Assembly (NCBI RefSeq): GCF_001936335.1
Contig: NZ_CP018888.1
Span: 1,302,001-1,366,000, forward strand
Origin: Amylolactobacillus amylophilus DSM 20533 = JCM 1125
Lineage (GTDB): Bacteria > Bacillota > Bacilli > Lactobacillales > Lactobacillaceae
Reading direction: 5' to 3'
DNA: 64,000 nucleotides
The position numbers and the translations under genes are program-made. The notes beneath the pieces are model-generated. The model did not search any database. It was not told the DNA's origin and saw nothing but the letters and a program-made list of their open reading frames with translations. Positions 63,490 to 64,000 of the stretch are shown here, piece after piece (the stretch's first letter is position 1; every line of letters starts with the position of its first letter).

Positions 63490-64000
63490 TTGGTTAAAGT
63501 TATTGATACAACATTACAAGACGCAAAGATTATTGAAACAGATGTTTTCGGTGATCACCGTGGATTCTTTACAGAATCATACACGGCTGATAAGTTCCAT
63601 GAAGCTGGAATCGATATTGATTTTATTCAAGACAATCAATCATTATCTGTTGAACCAGGTGTCTTAAGAGGACTTCACTTTCAACAAGCCCCACATGCTC
63701 AAACTAAGTTATTGAGAGCGATTACTGGTGTAATCTACGATGTTATTGTGGATATTCGTGAAGGATCACCAACCTATGGTAAATGGGAAGGATTTATCCT
63801 AAGTGAATTTAACCACCGTCAATTACTTGTACCAAAGGGTTTTGCCCACGGATTTGTTACCTTAACACCTAACTGTAATGTTGCCTACAAGTGCGACGGT
63901 TATTATGTACCTAATGCCGATGGTGGTATTGCCTTCGATGATCCTGATTTAGCAATTGATTGGCCAATGCCTCTCGAACATTTAGTTCTATCAGATAAGG
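63490..64000 (+). CDS. rmlC: dTDP-4-dehydrorhamnose 3,5-epimerase, 3' end outside the window
   Basis: RmlC epimerises dTDP-4-keto-6-deoxyglucose at C3 and C5. About 170 codons are visible, open to the window end: TDVFGDHRGFFTESYTADKF, LRGLHFQQAPHAQTKLLRA with the catalytic His, LLVPKGFAHGFVTLTP and YKCDGYYVPNADGG with the catalytic Tyr. The TTG start has GAAGG upstream, inside the last codons of rmlA. Only about the last 20 residues are missing. Confidence 0.95.
   Translation, partial: MVKVIDTTLQDAKIIETDVFGDHRGFFTESYTADKFHEAGIDIDFIQDNQSLSVEPGVLRGLHFQQAPHAQTKLLRAITGVIYDVIVDIREGSPTYGKWEGFILSEFNHRQLLVPKGFAHGFVTLTPNCNVAYKCDGYYVPNADGGIAFDDPDLAIDWPMPLEHLVLSDK

Overview
The window is a chromosomal segment from a low-to-moderate GC Gram-positive bacterium of the Lactobacillaceae. 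Support for this: the eno-secG-esterase-rnr-smpB order, a comG operon followed by a YtxK-type methyltransferase and ackA, a murB/potABCD/cdaA-cdaR-glmM segment, remnants of a malolactic (mle) locus, a preQ1-I riboswitch before queT, SmpB/tmRNA with a tag ending in ALAA, and frequent TTG/GTG starts behind GGAGG-like ribosome sites. The genus cannot be fixed from the sequence alone.

Layout. 1-4.5 kb: end of eno, then secG, a carboxylesterase, rnr and smpB. 4.5-9.8 kb: small accessory genes (GNATs, a TetR-like regulator, a LURP-one-like protein, a Cof phosphatase) around a decayed malolactic locus: mleP has an internal in-frame deletion, mleS has lost its N-terminal part, and mleR is intact. 9.9-13.4 kb: ung, pta-tsaE (with a candidate cre) and two nucleases. 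13.5-24.1 kb: a likely operon murB-Na+/H+ antiporter-potABCD, then cdaA-cdaR-glmM-GNAT. 24.2-28.4 kb: riboswitch-controlled queT, a Cof phosphatase, a DUF4097 protein, a VanZ-like protein and yebC. 28.5-34.4 kb: comGA-GG, a YtxK-like methyltransferase, ackA. 34.5-36.4 kb: an ABC exporter pair plus an unknown membrane protein. 36.4-37.6 kb: ssrA (tmRNA) with a hicAB toxin-antitoxin pair directly behind it. 37.8-48 kb: a glucose-uptake permease, manA, a two-component system preceded by a short structured leader, ltaS ending in a 112-bp imperfect palindrome, a VanZ-like gene, fba with a structured RNA-like 3' region, an orphan DUF1828/DUF1829 gene and an SGNH hydrolase. 48-64 kb: an exopolysaccharide/capsule locus that runs off the window.

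The polysaccharide locus is a Wzx/Wzy-type system: LCP attachment protein, Wzz-like chain-length protein, CpsD tyrosine kinase, CpsB phosphatase, monotopic priming transferase, seven sugar/phospho-decorating enzymes (one a LicD protein), polymerase, flippase, then rmlA and rmlC for dTDP-rhamnose. Its transferase/polymerase/flippase core is clearly AT-richer than its surroundings, as expected for an exchanged serotype cassette between conserved ends.

The most unusual items are non-coding: the palindrome after ltaS (42195-42306), the promoter-plus-terminator leader before the two-component system (39771-39870), and the nested-stem region between fba and its terminator (46154-46307). The double-deleted mle locus is the clearest genome-evolution story. 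No CRISPR array, rRNA, tRNA or intact insertion sequence was found.
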